Source: Chitinophagales bacterium (lineage in GTDB: Bacteria > Bacteroidota > Bacteroidia > Chitinophagales > CAIOSU01). Taken from it: a DNA stretch of 64,000 nt. The DNA is taken from NCBI GenBank assembly GCA_018401955.1, contig JAGYJT010000014.1, forward strand, positions 1 to 64,000, in the 5' to 3' direction. The position numbers and the translations under genes are program-made. Positions within the stretch are counted from its first letter, which is position 1. Each line of letters starts with the position of its first letter. The notes below the pieces were generated by a model that had not been told where the DNA came from, did no database searches, and saw only the letters and a list, made by a program, of their open reading frames with translations. This document shows positions 32,524 to 42,674 of the stretch, one piece after another.

Positions 32524-33597
32524 ATGCTAGAAAAACTAGAACAGTTAAAGAACAAGTGGGAAGACCTAGAGCAGCGCCTTTCGGATCCGGCAGTGTTGTC
32601 AGACCAGAAGCGATTTAAGCAGGTAAGCAAGGAGTATAAAGACCTTGGGGTGATAGTTGCGGCTTATAAGAAGTACAAAAACGTAGTCGATAATATCCGT
32701 AACAATAAAGACTTATTGAAAACGGAGAAAGATGAGGAGTTTAGGGAAATGGCCAAGCTCGACCTTGCGGAACTGGAAGAGCGCAAAGAGCAGATGGAGG
32801 AGGAGATAAGGATGATGCTGGTGCCTAAAGACCCTGAGGATGAGCGTGATGTAATGGTAGAGATACGTGCCGGAACAGGTGGTGATGAAGCGGGTATTTT
32901 TGCTGCAGACCTTTTTAGGATGTATACACGTTTTTTTGACTTACAGGGTTGGAAATACGAAGTGCTTAATGAAAGCCCGGGTACCCTTGGCGGTTATAAG
33001 GAAGTGGTGATGGAAGTTACCGGCGAGGAAGTTTACAGCGTAATGAAATACGAGAGCGGGGTACACCGTGTACAGCGCGTGCCTGCAACCGAGTCGCAAG
33101 GCCGTATACATACCTCGGCCGCATCGGTGGCTGTAATGCCTGAGGCTGATGAGGTAGATGTACATCTTGACCCCAAAGATATTAAAGTAGATACCTTCCG
33201 TAGTAGCGGTGCAGGTGGTCAGCACGTAAACAAAGTAGAATCAGCAGTGCGCATGACGCACATGCCAACAGGTATAGTAGTAGAGTGCCAGGCAGAGCGT
33301 AGCCAAATGAAAAACCGTGAATCGGCAATGAAGAGCTTGCGCACAAAACTTTACGAAGTGGAGTTGGAAAAGCGCAATGCCGAAACCGCTGCCAAGCGTA
33401 AAACGCTGGTTTCTACGGGCGACCGCAGCGCTAAAATACGCACCTATAACTACCCGCAAGGCCGCATTACCGATCACCGTATCAGTTTTACCAGCTACAA
33501 CCTTCCTGATTTTATGGGTGGCAACATTGGGGAAATGATACAGGCTTTGCAATTAGCCGAAAACATGGAGAAACTAAAGGCAGGCGGATTGGCCTAA
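32524..33597 (+). CDS. prfA: Peptide chain release factor 1
   Basis: The 357 residues end translation at UAA and UAG. The GGQ peptidyl-hydrolysis motif is in RSSGAGGQHVNKVESAVR, and the stop-codon recognition region includes RVPATESQGRIHTSAA, with the PxT-type motif (RVPATE) that marks RF1 over RF2. The N-terminal ~100 residues are coiled coil. Preceded by a composite repeat block and a near-adjacent -7 element. Confidence 0.96.
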   Translation: MLEKLEQLKNKWEDLEQRLSDPAVLSDQKRFKQVSKEYKDLGVIVAAYKKYKNVVDNIRNNKDLLKTEKDEEFREMAKLDLAELEERKEQMEEEIRMMLVPKDPEDERDVMVEIRAGTGGDEAGIFAADLFRMYTRFFDLQGWKYEVLNESPGTLGGYKEVVMEVTGEEVYSVMKYESGVHRVQRVPATESQGRIHTSAASVAVMPEADEVDVHLDPKDIKVDTFRSSGAGGQHVNKVESAVRMTHMPTGIVVECQAERSQMKNRESAMKSLRTKLYEVELEKRNAETAAKRKTLVSTGDRSAKIRTYNYPQGRITDHRISFTSYNLPDFMGGNIGEMIQALQLAENMEKLKAGGLA

Positions 33598-33697
33598 CTA
33601 CAAGTTTTCGGCTTTTTATTTGAACCTTTAACCTCGTTGCAACCTTATAGAGGTTAGTGTATTCTTACTTGAGTACCTGTTTGTTATCGGCAATCAG

Positions 33698-33705
33698 TAA
33701 CTTTA
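33698..33705 (+). promoter_or_regulatory. Possible -7 element (TAACTTTA) for the GWxTD gene
   Basis: TAACTTTA lies 17 bases before the start at 33723. TTTG at 33680-33683 is only 14 bases upstream, shorter than usual. Confidence 0.35.
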
Positions 33706-33722
33706 CCCTACCAAACAAGCCT

Positions 33723-35180
33723 ATGAATATCATTCGCACCATAATTATTTTGTTTCTACTAGGTACTTTGGCCATACCGGCCCAAGCCCTGGAAGTACAA
33801 TTGCGCCACTGTCGTTTTTATGCGCCCGAAATTGGTCCATACGTAGAAGCTGACCTATTGGTAATAGGAAACAGCATTAAGTATGTGCCAGTAGGCGATG
33901 GAAAGTTTCGCGGCTCGGTTGAGATAACCCTTATCTATAAGCAAGGTGCCGAGGTAAAGGCATTCGACAAATATGTGCTTAACTCTGTAGATATTACCGA
34001 TACTGCCAATATTACTGCAGGTATAGTAGATAAGCAACGTTTTGTGTTGCCCAATGGCAATTATGTGCTAGAGGCCACCTACAAAGACCTAAACTCTGGT
34101 ATTGAAGAAAACCATACCGAAGACTTAGTGATTAGTTACGACTATGACAAAATGCAGCTGAGCGACATAAGCTTTGTTGATGAGTACACACCCAGCGAAG
34201 AGAGTAATGTATATGTAAAGAGCGGGCTTTTTATGTCGCCCTATGTGGTTAACTTTTATCATAATGACATTAACAGGTTGCCTTTTTATGCGGAGTTGTA
34301 TAATCCTGGCGTAATACCCAATGATGAAGGGTTATTGCTGGTTTATGCCATATATAAGCAGGGTAAAGTTGAGCATGAGGATAAGATGTTTGTTACCAAG
34401 AAAATAAAAGCTGCACCTGTGGTGCCTGTTTTTGCCGAATTTGATATTTCAAAATTGGTTTCGGGCAACTATAATTTAATGGTAGAAGTACGTAACCGAA
34501 ATAACGAAGTTGTTGCGTCGCGTATGGCATTTTTTCAGAGAATGAAATTTTTTGAGCCTGTCTCTATGGACTCAGTAGGTAGTTTAGATGTTGCAGGTAC
34601 TTTTGTAGAGCTTTTTACCAAAGAAGAACTGGAGTACCAGTTGCTGTCTATGATGCCAATTGCCAGTGTTTCAGAGGTTTCAGCCATGAAAAACGTGATA
34701 AAAAATGGCGATTTGGCCCTTATGCAGCGAGTGTTCCTAAATTTTTGGTTGTCGCGCAACGATGTTGACCCACTTACAGCGTGGACTATGCACGCTGAAC
34801 TTATCAAATCTGTAAACTATAGTTTTGAAACCAATAGTCTATATGGCTTTAACACTGATAGGGGCAGGGTGTATTTGCAATATGGCCCGCCCAATCAGCG
34901 CCAAGTAGCCGATAGGGAGCCAGGAAGCTATCCATATGAAGTATGGCATTATTACGAAAAGGTAAACGATAGGCAGAGCAACGTAAAGTTCATTTTTTAT
35001 AATACTGATTTGGTTACCAATCATTATACCTTGTTGCACTCCACTGCTAACAATGAAATACGCAACGAGCAGTGGCAGCAAATGCTGCAGTCTAGCTTTA
35101 CGGGTGGCAATACACCTTTTCAACAAGATAACAGTCAAGACCACTTTGGTGGCCGCTCCAAAGAGCGCTTTGATGAATGA
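33723..35180 (+). CDS. Secreted GWxTD-domain protein
   Basis: A 485-residue exported protein (signal MNIIRTIIILFLLGTLAIPA, then QALEVQL). The first ~300 residues are beta-sandwich-like repeats. The C-terminal GWxTD domain is seen at GFNTDRGRVYLQYGPPNQRQ (a GFNTD variant of the name-giving motif) and YPYEVWHYY. GWxTD proteins are widespread in Bacteroidota; their role is not known. Start 33723 was chosen for the signal peptide over an ATG-like start at 33657. The lipid A acyltransferase-like gene follows nine bases later. Confidence 0.88.
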   Translation: MNIIRTIIILFLLGTLAIPAQALEVQLRHCRFYAPEIGPYVEADLLVIGNSIKYVPVGDGKFRGSVEITLIYKQGAEVKAFDKYVLNSVDITDTANITAGIVDKQRFVLPNGNYVLEATYKDLNSGIEENHTEDLVISYDYDKMQLSDISFVDEYTPSEESNVYVKSGLFMSPYVVNFYHNDINRLPFYAELYNPGVIPNDEGLLLVYAIYKQGKVEHEDKMFVTKKIKAAPVVPVFAEFDISKLVSGNYNLMVEVRNRNNEVVASRMAFFQRMKFFEPVSMDSVGSLDVAGTFVELFTKEELEYQLLSMMPIASVSEVSAMKNVIKNGDLALMQRVFLNFWLSRNDVDPLTAWTMHAELIKSVNYSFETNSLYGFNTDRGRVYLQYGPPNQRQVADREPGSYPYEVWHYYEKVNDRQSNVKFIFYNTDLVTNHYTLLHSTANNEIRNEQWQQMLQSSFTGGNTPFQQDNSQDHFGGRSKERFDE

Positions 35181-35189
35181 TAAACCTCT

Positions 35190-36071
35190 ATGGATCGATT
35201 ATCTTACTGGTTAGTTATAGGTTTTCTTTATCCGCTCTCGCGATTGCCGTTTGGTGCACTGTATCTGCTGTCTGATTTTGCTTACTATATAATATACTAT
35301 ATAGTGCGTTATAGGCGCAAGGTGGTGGTGCAAAACCTAACCAAAGCTTTCCCTGAAAAGACAGAACAAGAGATTATCGCCCTCTCTAAAAAGTTCTATC
35401 AAAGTTTTTGTGATGTTATTATCGAGAACGTGAAGTTCCTCACCATATCGGCTTACGAGCTTGAGCAGCGTTTTCGATTTACGAACAAAGAGGTGGTGGA
35501 TGAGCTGTTCGAAAAGCGACAGAGTGCCATAACTACCCTGGGCCACATGGGCAATTGGGAAATGGCCGGCCTAGCTGCCAGCCATGGGGTAGGGCATCAA
35601 TCGTTGGCTATATACAAACCCCTTAAAAATAAGAGATTTGATAAGCTTGCCCGCCAAATGCGCGCCCGCTTTGGTATGGAGCTGGTGCCACAAAACCGCA
35701 TGCGGCAGCTGTTAACCAACCTTGGGCAAGATACTTGCCTGTACCACTTTATTACCGACCAAACCCCAGGAGGAAAGGCCAATAGCCATTGGATGACCTT
35801 TATGAACCAAGAGGCCCCTATATACCTGGGCACCGAAAAGGTTGCCAAAATGACCAACCTACCGGTACTTTATTGCCATATACTAAGGGAAAAGCGCGGC
35901 TATTACACCTTGGAGCTAATTGAAGTAACCGACGACCCCAGCACTTGCGCCCCCAACGAGATTACCGAAAAGCATACCCGCCTTTTGGAGGCCAACATCC
36001 GCGAGCAACCCGAAAGCTGGCTCTGGAGCCATAAAAGGTGGAAGCATAGTGCTAAGAGACACAAGATATAA
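35190..36071 (+). CDS. Lipid A biosynthesis lauroyl/myristoyl acyltransferase-like
   Basis: A 293-residue LpxL/HtrB-family membrane acyltransferase. The catalytic H-x4-D/E box is HMGNWE, preceded by an N-terminal hydrophobic segment and followed by the family's ITDQTPGGKANSHWMTFMNQ and GTEKVAKMTNLPV, and the terminal PESWLWSHKRWKH. It would add a secondary acyl chain to lipid A. The last residues (RHKI) and the stop codon fall in a heptanucleotide array, so the tail is repeat-derived. Confidence 0.9.
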   Translation: MDRLSYWLVIGFLYPLSRLPFGALYLLSDFAYYIIYYIVRYRRKVVVQNLTKAFPEKTEQEIIALSKKFYQSFCDVIIENVKFLTISAYELEQRFRFTNKEVVDELFEKRQSAITTLGHMGNWEMAGLAASHGVGHQSLAIYKPLKNKRFDKLARQMRARFGMELVPQNRMRQLLTNLGQDTCLYHFITDQTPGGKANSHWMTFMNQEAPIYLGTEKVAKMTNLPVLYCHILREKRGYYTLELIEVTDDPSTCAPNEITEKHTRLLEANIREQPESWLWSHKRWKHSAKRHKI

Positions 36072-36089
36072 GACACCAGACACAAGACT
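36055..36089. repeat. Heptanucleotide array, aagacac word, over a gene's 3' end
   Basis: Units aagacac, aagatat, aagacac, cagacac, aagact contain the stop codon of the acyltransferase gene. Confidence 0.8.
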
Positions 36090-36339
36090 TGCTTCTGGAA
36101 ATTGTAGGGTTGAAAGTTTCAAAACACTGTCATCTCGAGTTTTTCACGAGGGACCTTCCAGCCGACGAGTATAAATTCCGAATTACCCCCTGCATCCCAA
36201 CTTGTGCATGTTTCGTTTAGTGGTGCAGACGACTGCTTGGGTTCAACATTTATTCCGCAAGGCAGCCTCCCTGCCCATCTGTAAGTAGTCGTCCGACCAC
36301 TCAATGCGAGCAAAAAAATGCAATCAACAGGAATAGCCT
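36090..36339. repeat. Non-coding gap with palindromic repeat sequence
   Basis: No gene is visible between the acyltransferase and BASS genes. At 36130-36156, gtcatctcgagtttttcacg followed by agggac resembles the GTCATCTCGA-type dispersed repeats, with gcagacgactgcttgggttc and cagcctccctgcccatctgt further on. The origin of the rest is unclear. Confidence 0.4.
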
Positions 36340-36368
36340 CCATAGACTATCGACCATCTACCATTGAC
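36340..36368. repeat. Heptanucleotide array, catcgac word, over the BASS gene 3' end
   Basis: Units catagac, tatcgac, catctac, cattgac encode the BASS protein's last residues (SMVDGR) and its stop codon on the minus strand. The word matches the arrays near 570, 5639 and 6198. Confidence 0.8.
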
Positions 36369-37387
36369 TTCCTCGCAATCCCCTGCGCAATAATACTGGC
36401 CACCAGCAATTGTATGGCATGGTAAATCATGATGGGTAATAGTATTATGCCAGCCATGCTGCTATCGGCAAATAGTACCTTGCTCATTACCGTGCCATGC
36501 ACCAAGCTTTTCTTGCTGCCACAAAACTGGGCCGTAATGGTATCAGCCTTATTAAAGCCAAGCACTTTACTCACAAAGTGCACTATTATATATACAGTAA
36601 AAAAGAGCACCAGCATTGCCGCACCCAGTAGGAATAAGTCGGTAGCGCTAAAGCTGGCAAACAAATCCATCTCAAACGAGTGGCAAAACGATACGTATAT
36701 TATAAGTAGGATGATAATCTGATCGAAGTAGCGCAGCTTCATGCCGTGCTTGGCCACAAAGCCGCCCAAGCGCTTGTGCAACAATATCCCCAGCACCACT
36801 GGCAGTATTACTTGTAATAGTAGTTTAACAATTATATCGCCTAGAGCATAATCGGCCTCGGTAGCAGTAAGTACCAAGCTCATCCAAAGCGGGGTAATAA
36901 ACACACCGATCAAACTACTGATGCTGGCATTAAATATAGCAGCGGGTATATTGCCCCCAGCTATACTTACCATCACCACCGAAGATGATACCGTGGATGG
37001 CAGCGAAGCCACAAAAAACACCCCCAGCCAAAGCATATTATTATCTACATCCGGAAACAGTAAACGGGTATTATATATAAGTGCAGGGAAAAGGATAAAC
37101 GTGGTGGTATGGATGGTAAGGTGCAACCGCCAATTGGTTAACCCAGCTTTCATTTTCTCAGGGCTAAGTTTCAATCCATAAAAAAAGAAAATAAGCGATA
37201 CTCCGTAAGTGGTTACCTTGTCAAGTGATATGGGTCCTTCATAGTTACCAGGTTGCGGCAAAAAGTAGGCCAACCCAATCATGCCTATCAAAGCCAATAT
37301 AAACCAATCGAGGCCCACTTTGGCAGCAGTTGCACACAGGGTGCTAAAGGATAGGGTGGGGGTGCTCGGTTTCTTTGCCATTTTCAA
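36347..37387 (-). CDS. Bile acid:sodium symporter family (BASS-like) transporter
   Basis: A 346-residue polytopic protein with about ten hydrophobic segments. Signatures of the SBF-like branch are YGVSLIFFFYGLKLSPEKMK, VFFVASLPSTVSSSVVMVS, IPAAIFNASISSLIGVF and QFCGSKKSLVHGTVMSKVLF. Members export or import organic anions with sodium; the substrate here is unknown. The C-terminus is repeat-encoded. Divergent from the rpsL operon with a 313-base gap. Confidence 0.88.
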   Translation of the reverse strand: MKMAKKPSTPTLSFSTLCATAAKVGLDWFILALIGMIGLAYFLPQPGNYEGPISLDKVTTYGVSLIFFFYGLKLSPEKMKAGLTNWRLHLTIHTTTFILFPALIYNTRLLFPDVDNNMLWLGVFFVASLPSTVSSSVVMVSIAGGNIPAAIFNASISSLIGVFITPLWMSLVLTATEADYALGDIIVKLLLQVILPVVLGILLHKRLGGFVAKHGMKLRYFDQIIILLIIYVSFCHSFEMDLFASFSATDLFLLGAAMLVLFFTVYIIVHFVSKVLGFNKADTITAQFCGSKKSLVHGTVMSKVLFADSSMAGIILLPIMIYHAIQLLVASIIAQGIARKSMVDGR

Positions 37388-37642
37388 CGATAGTTAGCCA
37401 AAGTTATCCAAGAAAAATCGAAAAATGGCGTTGCTAAATGTGGTCAATAAAATGTGGGTTTGTGGATAAACAAAGGCTTTACGAAATTTTTTCATTTTTT
37501 TTGGAGTTCAAAATCCCTATTAATTAAAAAATAAAGATTTTAAAAGCAGTTGATAGTCAGTTTAATTATGGCATTTTTTATTCAGAGGGTGCGCCATTGT
37601 CGTCAAAGTGGAAATAGTCTGAAGAAAAAATGAAAAAATGAT

Positions 37643-37673
37643 TTGTAAATGAAGAATGGGTTAGCTATCTTTG
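37643..37673 (+). promoter_or_regulatory. Promoter of the ribosomal supercluster
   Basis: TTG (37643-37645) and TATCTTTG (37666-37673) are 20 bases apart, the expected Bacteroidota -33/-7 layout, 27 bases before rpsL. The rest of the gap (37388-37642) is strongly AT-rich with runs of A and T and holds no gene; it may act as an upstream activating region. Confidence 0.75.
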
Positions 37674-37700
37674 CCCTTCCAAAAATAGAACGAGTAAAGT

Positions 37701-38114
37701 ATGCCTACTATTCAACAATTGGTAAGAAACGGAAGGAAGGTTATAGAAACCCCTAGCAAGTCAAGAGCACTAGATTCTTGCCCACAGAAACGTGGTGTTT
37801 GTACAAGGGTTTACACTACCACTCCTAAGAAGCCGAACTCAGCACTTCGTAAAGTAGCTAAAGTACGTTTGACTAACCAAACCGAAGTAATCGCTTACAT
37901 CGGTGGCGAAGGTCACAACTTGCAGGAGCACTCAATTGTGCTTATTCGTGGTGGCAGGGTTAAAGATTTGCCAGGTGTTCGTTACCACATTGTACGTGGT
38001 GCTTTGGATACATCGGGTGTAAGTAACCGTAAGCAAAGCCGTTCTAAGTATGGCACTAAGCGTCCGAAACCAGGACAGGCAGCAGCTCCTACTAAAGGTG
38101 GTAAGAAGAAATAA
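37701..38114 (+). CDS. rpsL: 30S ribosomal protein S12
   Basis: The 137-residue decoding-centre protein has the universal [15 protein letters not shown] and [16 protein letters not shown]. Lys43, altered in streptomycin-resistant mutants elsewhere, is wild type here. The tail is basic (KGGKKK). First gene of the str-S10-spc-alpha run; rpsG follows after 29 bases. Confidence 0.98.
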   Translation: MPTIQQLVRNGRKVIETPSKSRALDSCPQKRGVCTRVYTTTPKKPNSALRKVAKVRLTNQTEVIAYIGGEGHNLQEHSIVLIRGGRVKDLPGVRYHIVRGALDTSGVSNRKQSRSKYGTKRPKPGQAAAPTKGGKKK

Positions 38115-38143
38115 TTAAGAAACAGGATTAGTATCAATATATC

Positions 38144-38611
38144 ATGAGAAAGACCGCAGCAAAAAAACGTTTTCTAGAGCCAGATCCGAAATTCGGTGAT
38201 ACTTTGGTTACTCGTTTCGTAAATGACTTAATGCAGGACGGCAAGAAAAGTGTTGCTTTCAAAATTTTTTACGATGCAGTTGAGCAGGTTGAAAAAACTA
38301 CCGGCGAAAACGGATTGGAAACTTGGAGAAAAGCATTGAACAACATTATGCCAGGAGTAGAAGTAAAGTCTCGCCGTATTGGTGGTGCCAACTTCCAGAT
38401 TCCTAGCGAAGTTCGTCCAGAGCGTAAAGTTTCTGTAGGTATTAAGTGGTTGATAAAATACTCTCGCTTGCGCAAAGGTAAAACCATGGCCGATAAGTTG
38501 GCTGCAGAGGTTATTGCTGCTAGCAAAGGTGAGGGTGCTGCAATGAAGAAGAGAGAAGATACCCACCGTATGGCTGACGCCAACAAGGCATTCTCACATT
38601 TTAGAGCATAA
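38144..38611 (+). CDS. rpsG: 30S ribosomal protein S7
   Basis: The 155-residue head-assembly protein binds the 3' major domain of 16S rRNA. RKTAAKKRFLEPDPKFGD at the start and GVEVKSRRIGGANFQIPSEV are characteristic. fusA follows after 19 bases. Confidence 0.98.
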   Translation: MRKTAAKKRFLEPDPKFGDTLVTRFVNDLMQDGKKSVAFKIFYDAVEQVEKTTGENGLETWRKALNNIMPGVEVKSRRIGGANFQIPSEVRPERKVSVGIKWLIKYSRLRKGKTMADKLAAEVIAASKGEGAAMKKREDTHRMADANKAFSHFRA

Positions 38612-38630
38612 TAAGTAGAGGAACATAACA

Positions 38631-40784
38631 ATGGCACGCGATTTAAAATATACAAGAAACATAGGTATTGCCGCTCACATTGATGCGGGCAAAACTACTA
38701 CTTCTGAGCGTATCCTGTATTACACGGGTCTTACGCACAAGATTGGTGAGGTGCACGATGGTGGCGCTACTATGGACTGGATGGAGCAGGAGAAAGAACG
38801 TGGTATCACTATTACTTCTGCCGCAACAACTGCTTACTGGAAATTTCCAACTGAGCAAGGTAAGCCATTGCCTGAGACTAAAGAATACAAAATCAATTTG
38901 ATCGATACCCCAGGACACGTTGACTTTACCGTAGAGGTTGAGCGCTCATTGCGTGTATTGGATGGCATGGTTGGTTTGTTTTGCGCCGTATCTGGTGTTG
39001 AACCACAATCAGAAACTGTTTGGCGTCAAGCTAACCGTTACAAAGTGCCTCGTATCGGTTTCGTAAATAAAATGGACCGCGCTGGTGCCGATTTCTTGAA
39101 CGTGGTGAAACAGGTTCGCGAAATGTTGGGTGCTAACCCGGTGCCGCTTCAGTTGCCAATTGGTGCTGAGGATGATTTTAAAGGTATCATCGATTTGATT
39201 AAGCGCAAAGCTTATTACTTTGATGAGGCTACACAAGGTATGACCTACACTGAAACTGACGTTCCTGCAGAAATGGAAGCCGAAGTTGATGAGTGGCGCG
39301 AGAAAATGCTAGAGGCAGTTGCCGAGTATGATGATACCTTGATGGAGAAGTACTTTGAAGATCCACTTTCAATCAGTGAATCAGAGATTAATGCTTGTAT
39401 CCGTAAAGCGGTAATTGACATGACCATCATCCCGATGTTGTGCGGTTCTTCTTTCAAGAACAAAGGTGTACAAGCGATGTTGGATGCGGTTATGAAGTTC
39501 CTTCCTTCACCTTTGGATGTTGAGGCCGTAACTGGTATCAATCCTAAGAATGACGAGGAAATCCTTCGCAAGCCAGATGCAAAAGAGCCGTTTGCGGCGC
39601 TAGCATTTAAGATTGCTACTGACCCGTTTGTTGGTCGTTTGGCTTTCTTCCGTGTATACTCTGGTTTTCTTGATGCAGGTTCGTATGTATTGAACAGCCG
39701 TAGCGATAAGAAAGAGCGTATTAGCCGTATTTTGCAAATGCACTCTAACAAGCAAAACCCTATTGACCGTATTGAAGCGGGTGATATAGGTGCAGCGGTT
39801 GGTTTTAAAGATATCCGCACTGGTGATACGCTTTGTGATGAGAAGCACCCAATTGTATTGGAAAGCATGACCTTCCCTGAGCCGGTTATCGGTTTGGCTA
39901 TTGAGCCTAAAACACAGGCTGATGCAGATAAATTGGGTATGGGCTTAGGTAAGCTTGCTGAAGAAGATCCTACCTTCCGCGTGAACTTTGACGAAGAAAC
40001 CGGTCAAACCGTTATTAGCGGTATGGGTGAGCTTCACTTAGAAATCATTGTTGACCGTTTGCGTCGTGAGTTTAAGGTTGAAGTTAATCAAGGTGCTCCA
40101 CAGGTTGCTTATAAAGAAGCAGTTACCAAAACCATTAAGCACCGTGAAACATACAAAAAACAATCTGGTGGTCGTGGTAAGTTTGCCGACATCCAGTTCG
40201 AAATCGGCCCAGCTGATGAAGAGTGGTTGAAAGAGCACCCAACAGGCCTACAGTTTATCAATGAGATTTTCGGTGGTTCAATTCCACGTGAATTTATCCC
40301 AGCGGTAGAAAAAGGCTTTAAGGAAGCGATGAACACTGGCGTATTGGCAGGCTATCAAATGGATACCTTGAAGGTACGTTTGTTTGATGGTTCATACCAC
40401 GATGTGGATAGTGACGCGTTATCATTCGAATTGGCAGCCCGTATGGGTTATCGTGAGAGTGCCCGTAAGGCAGGTGCACAGTTGTTGGAGCCTATCATGA
40501 AACTAGAAGTTATTTCTCCAGAGGAATACACTGGTGACGTAGTAGGTGATTTGAACCGTCGCCGTGGTATGATGGAAGGCATGGAGATTAAAAACAATGC
40601 TCAGTACATCAGGGCTAAAGTGCCTCTAAGCGAAATGTTTGGCTATGTAACCCAGTTGCGTACCCTATCATCTGGCCGTGCTACTTCAGTAATGGAGTTT
40701 AGCCACTACGCACCAGCCCCTAATAATATTGCAGAAGCGGTAATGGCTAATGCAAAAGGTAAGAAAGTATCAATAGAAGATTAA
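38631..40784 (+). CDS. fusA: Translation elongation factor G
   Basis: The 717-residue translocation GTPase has G1 [19 protein letters not shown], switch [22 protein letters not shown] and G4 [10 protein letters not shown], followed by domains II-V ([24 protein letters not shown]). rpsJ follows after eight bases with no tuf gene between, unlike the classic str operon. Confidence 0.98.
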   Translation: MARDLKYTRNIGIAAHIDAGKTTTSERILYYTGLTHKIGEVHDGGATMDWMEQEKERGITITSAATTAYWKFPTEQGKPLPETKEYKINLIDTPGHVDFTVEVERSLRVLDGMVGLFCAVSGVEPQSETVWRQANRYKVPRIGFVNKMDRAGADFLNVVKQVREMLGANPVPLQLPIGAEDDFKGIIDLIKRKAYYFDEATQGMTYTETDVPAEMEAEVDEWREKMLEAVAEYDDTLMEKYFEDPLSISESEINACIRKAVIDMTIIPMLCGSSFKNKGVQAMLDAVMKFLPSPLDVEAVTGINPKNDEEILRKPDAKEPFAALAFKIATDPFVGRLAFFRVYSGFLDAGSYVLNSRSDKKERISRILQMHSNKQNPIDRIEAGDIGAAVGFKDIRTGDTLCDEKHPIVLESMTFPEPVIGLAIEPKTQADADKLGMGLGKLAEEDPTFRVNFDEETGQTVISGMGELHLEIIVDRLRREFKVEVNQGAPQVAYKEAVTKTIKHRETYKKQSGGRGKFADIQFEIGPADEEWLKEHPTGLQFINEIFGGSIPREFIPAVEKGFKEAMNTGVLAGYQMDTLKVRLFDGSYHDVDSDALSFELAARMGYRESARKAGAQLLEPIMKLEVISPEEYTGDVVGDLNRRRGMMEGMEIKNNAQYIRAKVPLSEMFGYVTQLRTLSSGRATSVMEFSHYAPAPNNIAEAVMANAKGKKVSIED

Positions 40785-40792
40785 TATCTGCC

Positions 40793-41098
40793 ATGACACA
40801 GAGGATTCGAATAAAGCTAAAGTCTTACGACCACAATTTGGTAGACAAGTCTGCCGAGAAAATCGTTAAGACGGTAAGAATGTCTGGAGCCGTAGTTGCC
40901 GGTCCCATTCCACTGCCCACTGAAAAGAAAATATTTACTGTGCTGAAAAGTCCGCACGTAAATAAAACAGCGCGTGAGCAGTTCCAATTGTGCACTTATA
41001 AGCGCCTAATGGACATTTATAGCTCTACTTCTAAAACCATTGATGCCTTAATGAAGCTGGAATTGCCTAGCGGTGTTGAGGTTGAAATTAAAGCATAA
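40793..41098 (+). CDS. rpsJ: 30S ribosomal protein S10
   Basis: The 101-residue S10/NusE has [18 protein letters not shown] and [20 protein letters not shown]. It works both in the 30S head and, with NusB, in antitermination. Five bases to rplC. Confidence 0.97.
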   Translation: MTQRIRIKLKSYDHNLVDKSAEKIVKTVRMSGAVVAGPIPLPTEKKIFTVLKSPHVNKTAREQFQLCTYKRLMDIYSSTSKTIDALMKLELPSGVEVEIKA

Positions 41099-41103
41099 GC
41101 GCG

Positions 41104-41724
41104 ATGAAAGGATTGATCGGCAAGAAGGTCGGAATGACCAGTATATTCGACGAGAAAGGCAATATCGTACCCGTTACGGTTATTGAAGCAGGTCCAAACG
41201 TTGTTACCCAGGTTCGCACCGAGGAAACAGACGGATACACCGCGCACCAGTTGTCGTATGGCGAGCGTAAGGAGAAAAACACTTCTGCTGGCCTAAAAGG
41301 TCACTTTGCTAAGGCAGACACTACGCCTAAAAGCAAAGTGGTTGAATTTCGCAACTTCGAATTTTCGAAAGAACTAGGTGAGAGCGTAACGCTTGAGCAG
41401 TTTCAAGAAGGTGACAAAATTAGCGTAATCGGCACCTCAAAAGGTAAAGGTTTCCAAGGCGTAGTTAAGCGTCACGGTTTTGGTGGTGTTGGTATGCAAA
41501 CTCACGGTCAGCATAACCGCCAGCGTCACCCAGGTTCAATTGGTTCTGCATCATATCCTAGCCGCGTATTCAAAGGCACTAGGATGGGTGGCAGAATGGG
41601 TACTGACCGCGTTAAGGTACAGAACTTGAGAGTTGTAAAAATATTATCAGATAAGAACTTGATTTTGGTAAAGGGCGCAGTGCCTGGTCACAACGGTTCT
41701 TATGTAATCATCGAGAAGAAGTAA
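41104..41724 (+). CDS. rplC: 50S ribosomal protein L3
   Basis: The 206-residue early-assembly protein lies near the peptidyl transferase centre. Signatures are [37 protein letters not shown] and [19 protein letters not shown]. Four bases to rplD. Confidence 0.97.
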   Translation: MKGLIGKKVGMTSIFDEKGNIVPVTVIEAGPNVVTQVRTEETDGYTAHQLSYGERKEKNTSAGLKGHFAKADTTPKSKVVEFRNFEFSKELGESVTLEQFQEGDKISVIGTSKGKGFQGVVKRHGFGGVGMQTHGQHNRQRHPGSIGSASYPSRVFKGTRMGGRMGTDRVKVQNLRVVKILSDKNLILVKGAVPGHNGSYVIIEKK

Positions 41725-41728
41725 GGCC

Positions 41729-42358
41729 ATGAAGATCAAGGTTTTCAATATCGAAGGTAAAGAGACCGGTAAAGAGGTTGAGTTGCCAGAAGGTGTGTTC
41801 GGCGTAGAGCCAAATGAGCATGCACTCTATCTTGCTGTAAAGCAGTACATGGCCAATGGCCGTCAAGGTACGCACAAGAGCAAGCAGCGTAACGAAGTTT
41901 CCGGTTCTACCAAGAAGATTAAGAAGCAGAAAGGTACAGGTACCGCACGTGCCGGTAGCATCAAGAGTCCAGTATTTCGCGGCGGTGGTCGTATATTCGG
42001 TCCACAACCACGCGATTACAGCTTTAAGTTGAATAAGAAAGTTAAGGATATAGCACGTAACAGTGCCCTTACCTTGAAGGCTCAAAACAATGGTGTAGTA
42101 GTAGTTGAAGATATAGCATTATCAGCGCCTAAATCAAAAGAGTTGTTGCGCATTTTGGGTAACCTAGGTGGCAATGGCAAAAAGACCTTGCTTTGCGTAT
42201 CTGAAAACGATAACAACCTTTACTTGAGCAGCCGCAATTTGCCGAAAAGCAAAGTAGCCGTGGCTACTGATATCAATACATACGATATCATGAACTCACA
42301 GGTACTAATACTTGCTGAAAGCTCATTGAAGAAATTAGAAGAAGTATTTACAAAGTAA
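41729..42358 (+). CDS. rplD: 50S ribosomal protein L4
   Basis: The 209 residues include the exit-tunnel loop KKIKKQKGTGTARAGSIKSP, then FRGGGRIFGPQPRDYSFKLN. In E. coli L4 represses its own operon; no equivalent leader was recognised here. 17 bases to rplW. Confidence 0.97.
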   Translation: MKIKVFNIEGKETGKEVELPEGVFGVEPNEHALYLAVKQYMANGRQGTHKSKQRNEVSGSTKKIKKQKGTGTARAGSIKSPVFRGGGRIFGPQPRDYSFKLNKKVKDIARNSALTLKAQNNGVVVVEDIALSAPKSKELLRILGNLGGNGKKTLLCVSENDNNLYLSSRNLPKSKVAVATDINTYDIMNSQVLILAESSLKKLEEVFTK

Positions 42359-42375
42359 TTTAATACCACAGAACG

Positions 42376-42669
42376 ATGGTTGATATACTTATAAAACCTA
42401 TCATCACCGAAAAGATGACGACCTTGGGCGAAAAGCTCAATCGCTTCGGCTTTGTGGTGAACCGTGAGGCTAACAAAGTACAGATAGGAAAAGCTGTAGA
42501 AGCTATGTACGGAGTAAACGTAACCGATGTGAACACAATGGTTATGCCCGGAAAAGCTAAATCGCGCAATACAAAGCGTGGCGTAGTTAAAGGCATGAAG
42601 CGTCCGGTAAAGAAAGCCATAGTTACATTGGCTGATGGTGAAACGATTGACTTTTATAGCAACATTTAA
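42376..42669 (+). CDS. rplW: 50S ribosomal protein L23
   Basis: The 97-residue protein lines the tunnel exit where trigger factor and SRP dock. [20 protein letters not shown] and [20 protein letters not shown] identify it. Five bases to rplB. Confidence 0.96.
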   Translation: MVDILIKPIITEKMTTLGEKLNRFGFVVNREANKVQIGKAVEAMYGVNVTDVNTMVMPGKAKSRNTKRGVVKGMKRPVKKAIVTLADGETIDFYSNI

Positions 42670-42674
42670 GTAAT

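Noticed and set aside
37388-37642. A small gene in the AT-rich gap before rpsL
   Set aside because: No convincing open frame or RNA structure is visible; only the promoter is supported.
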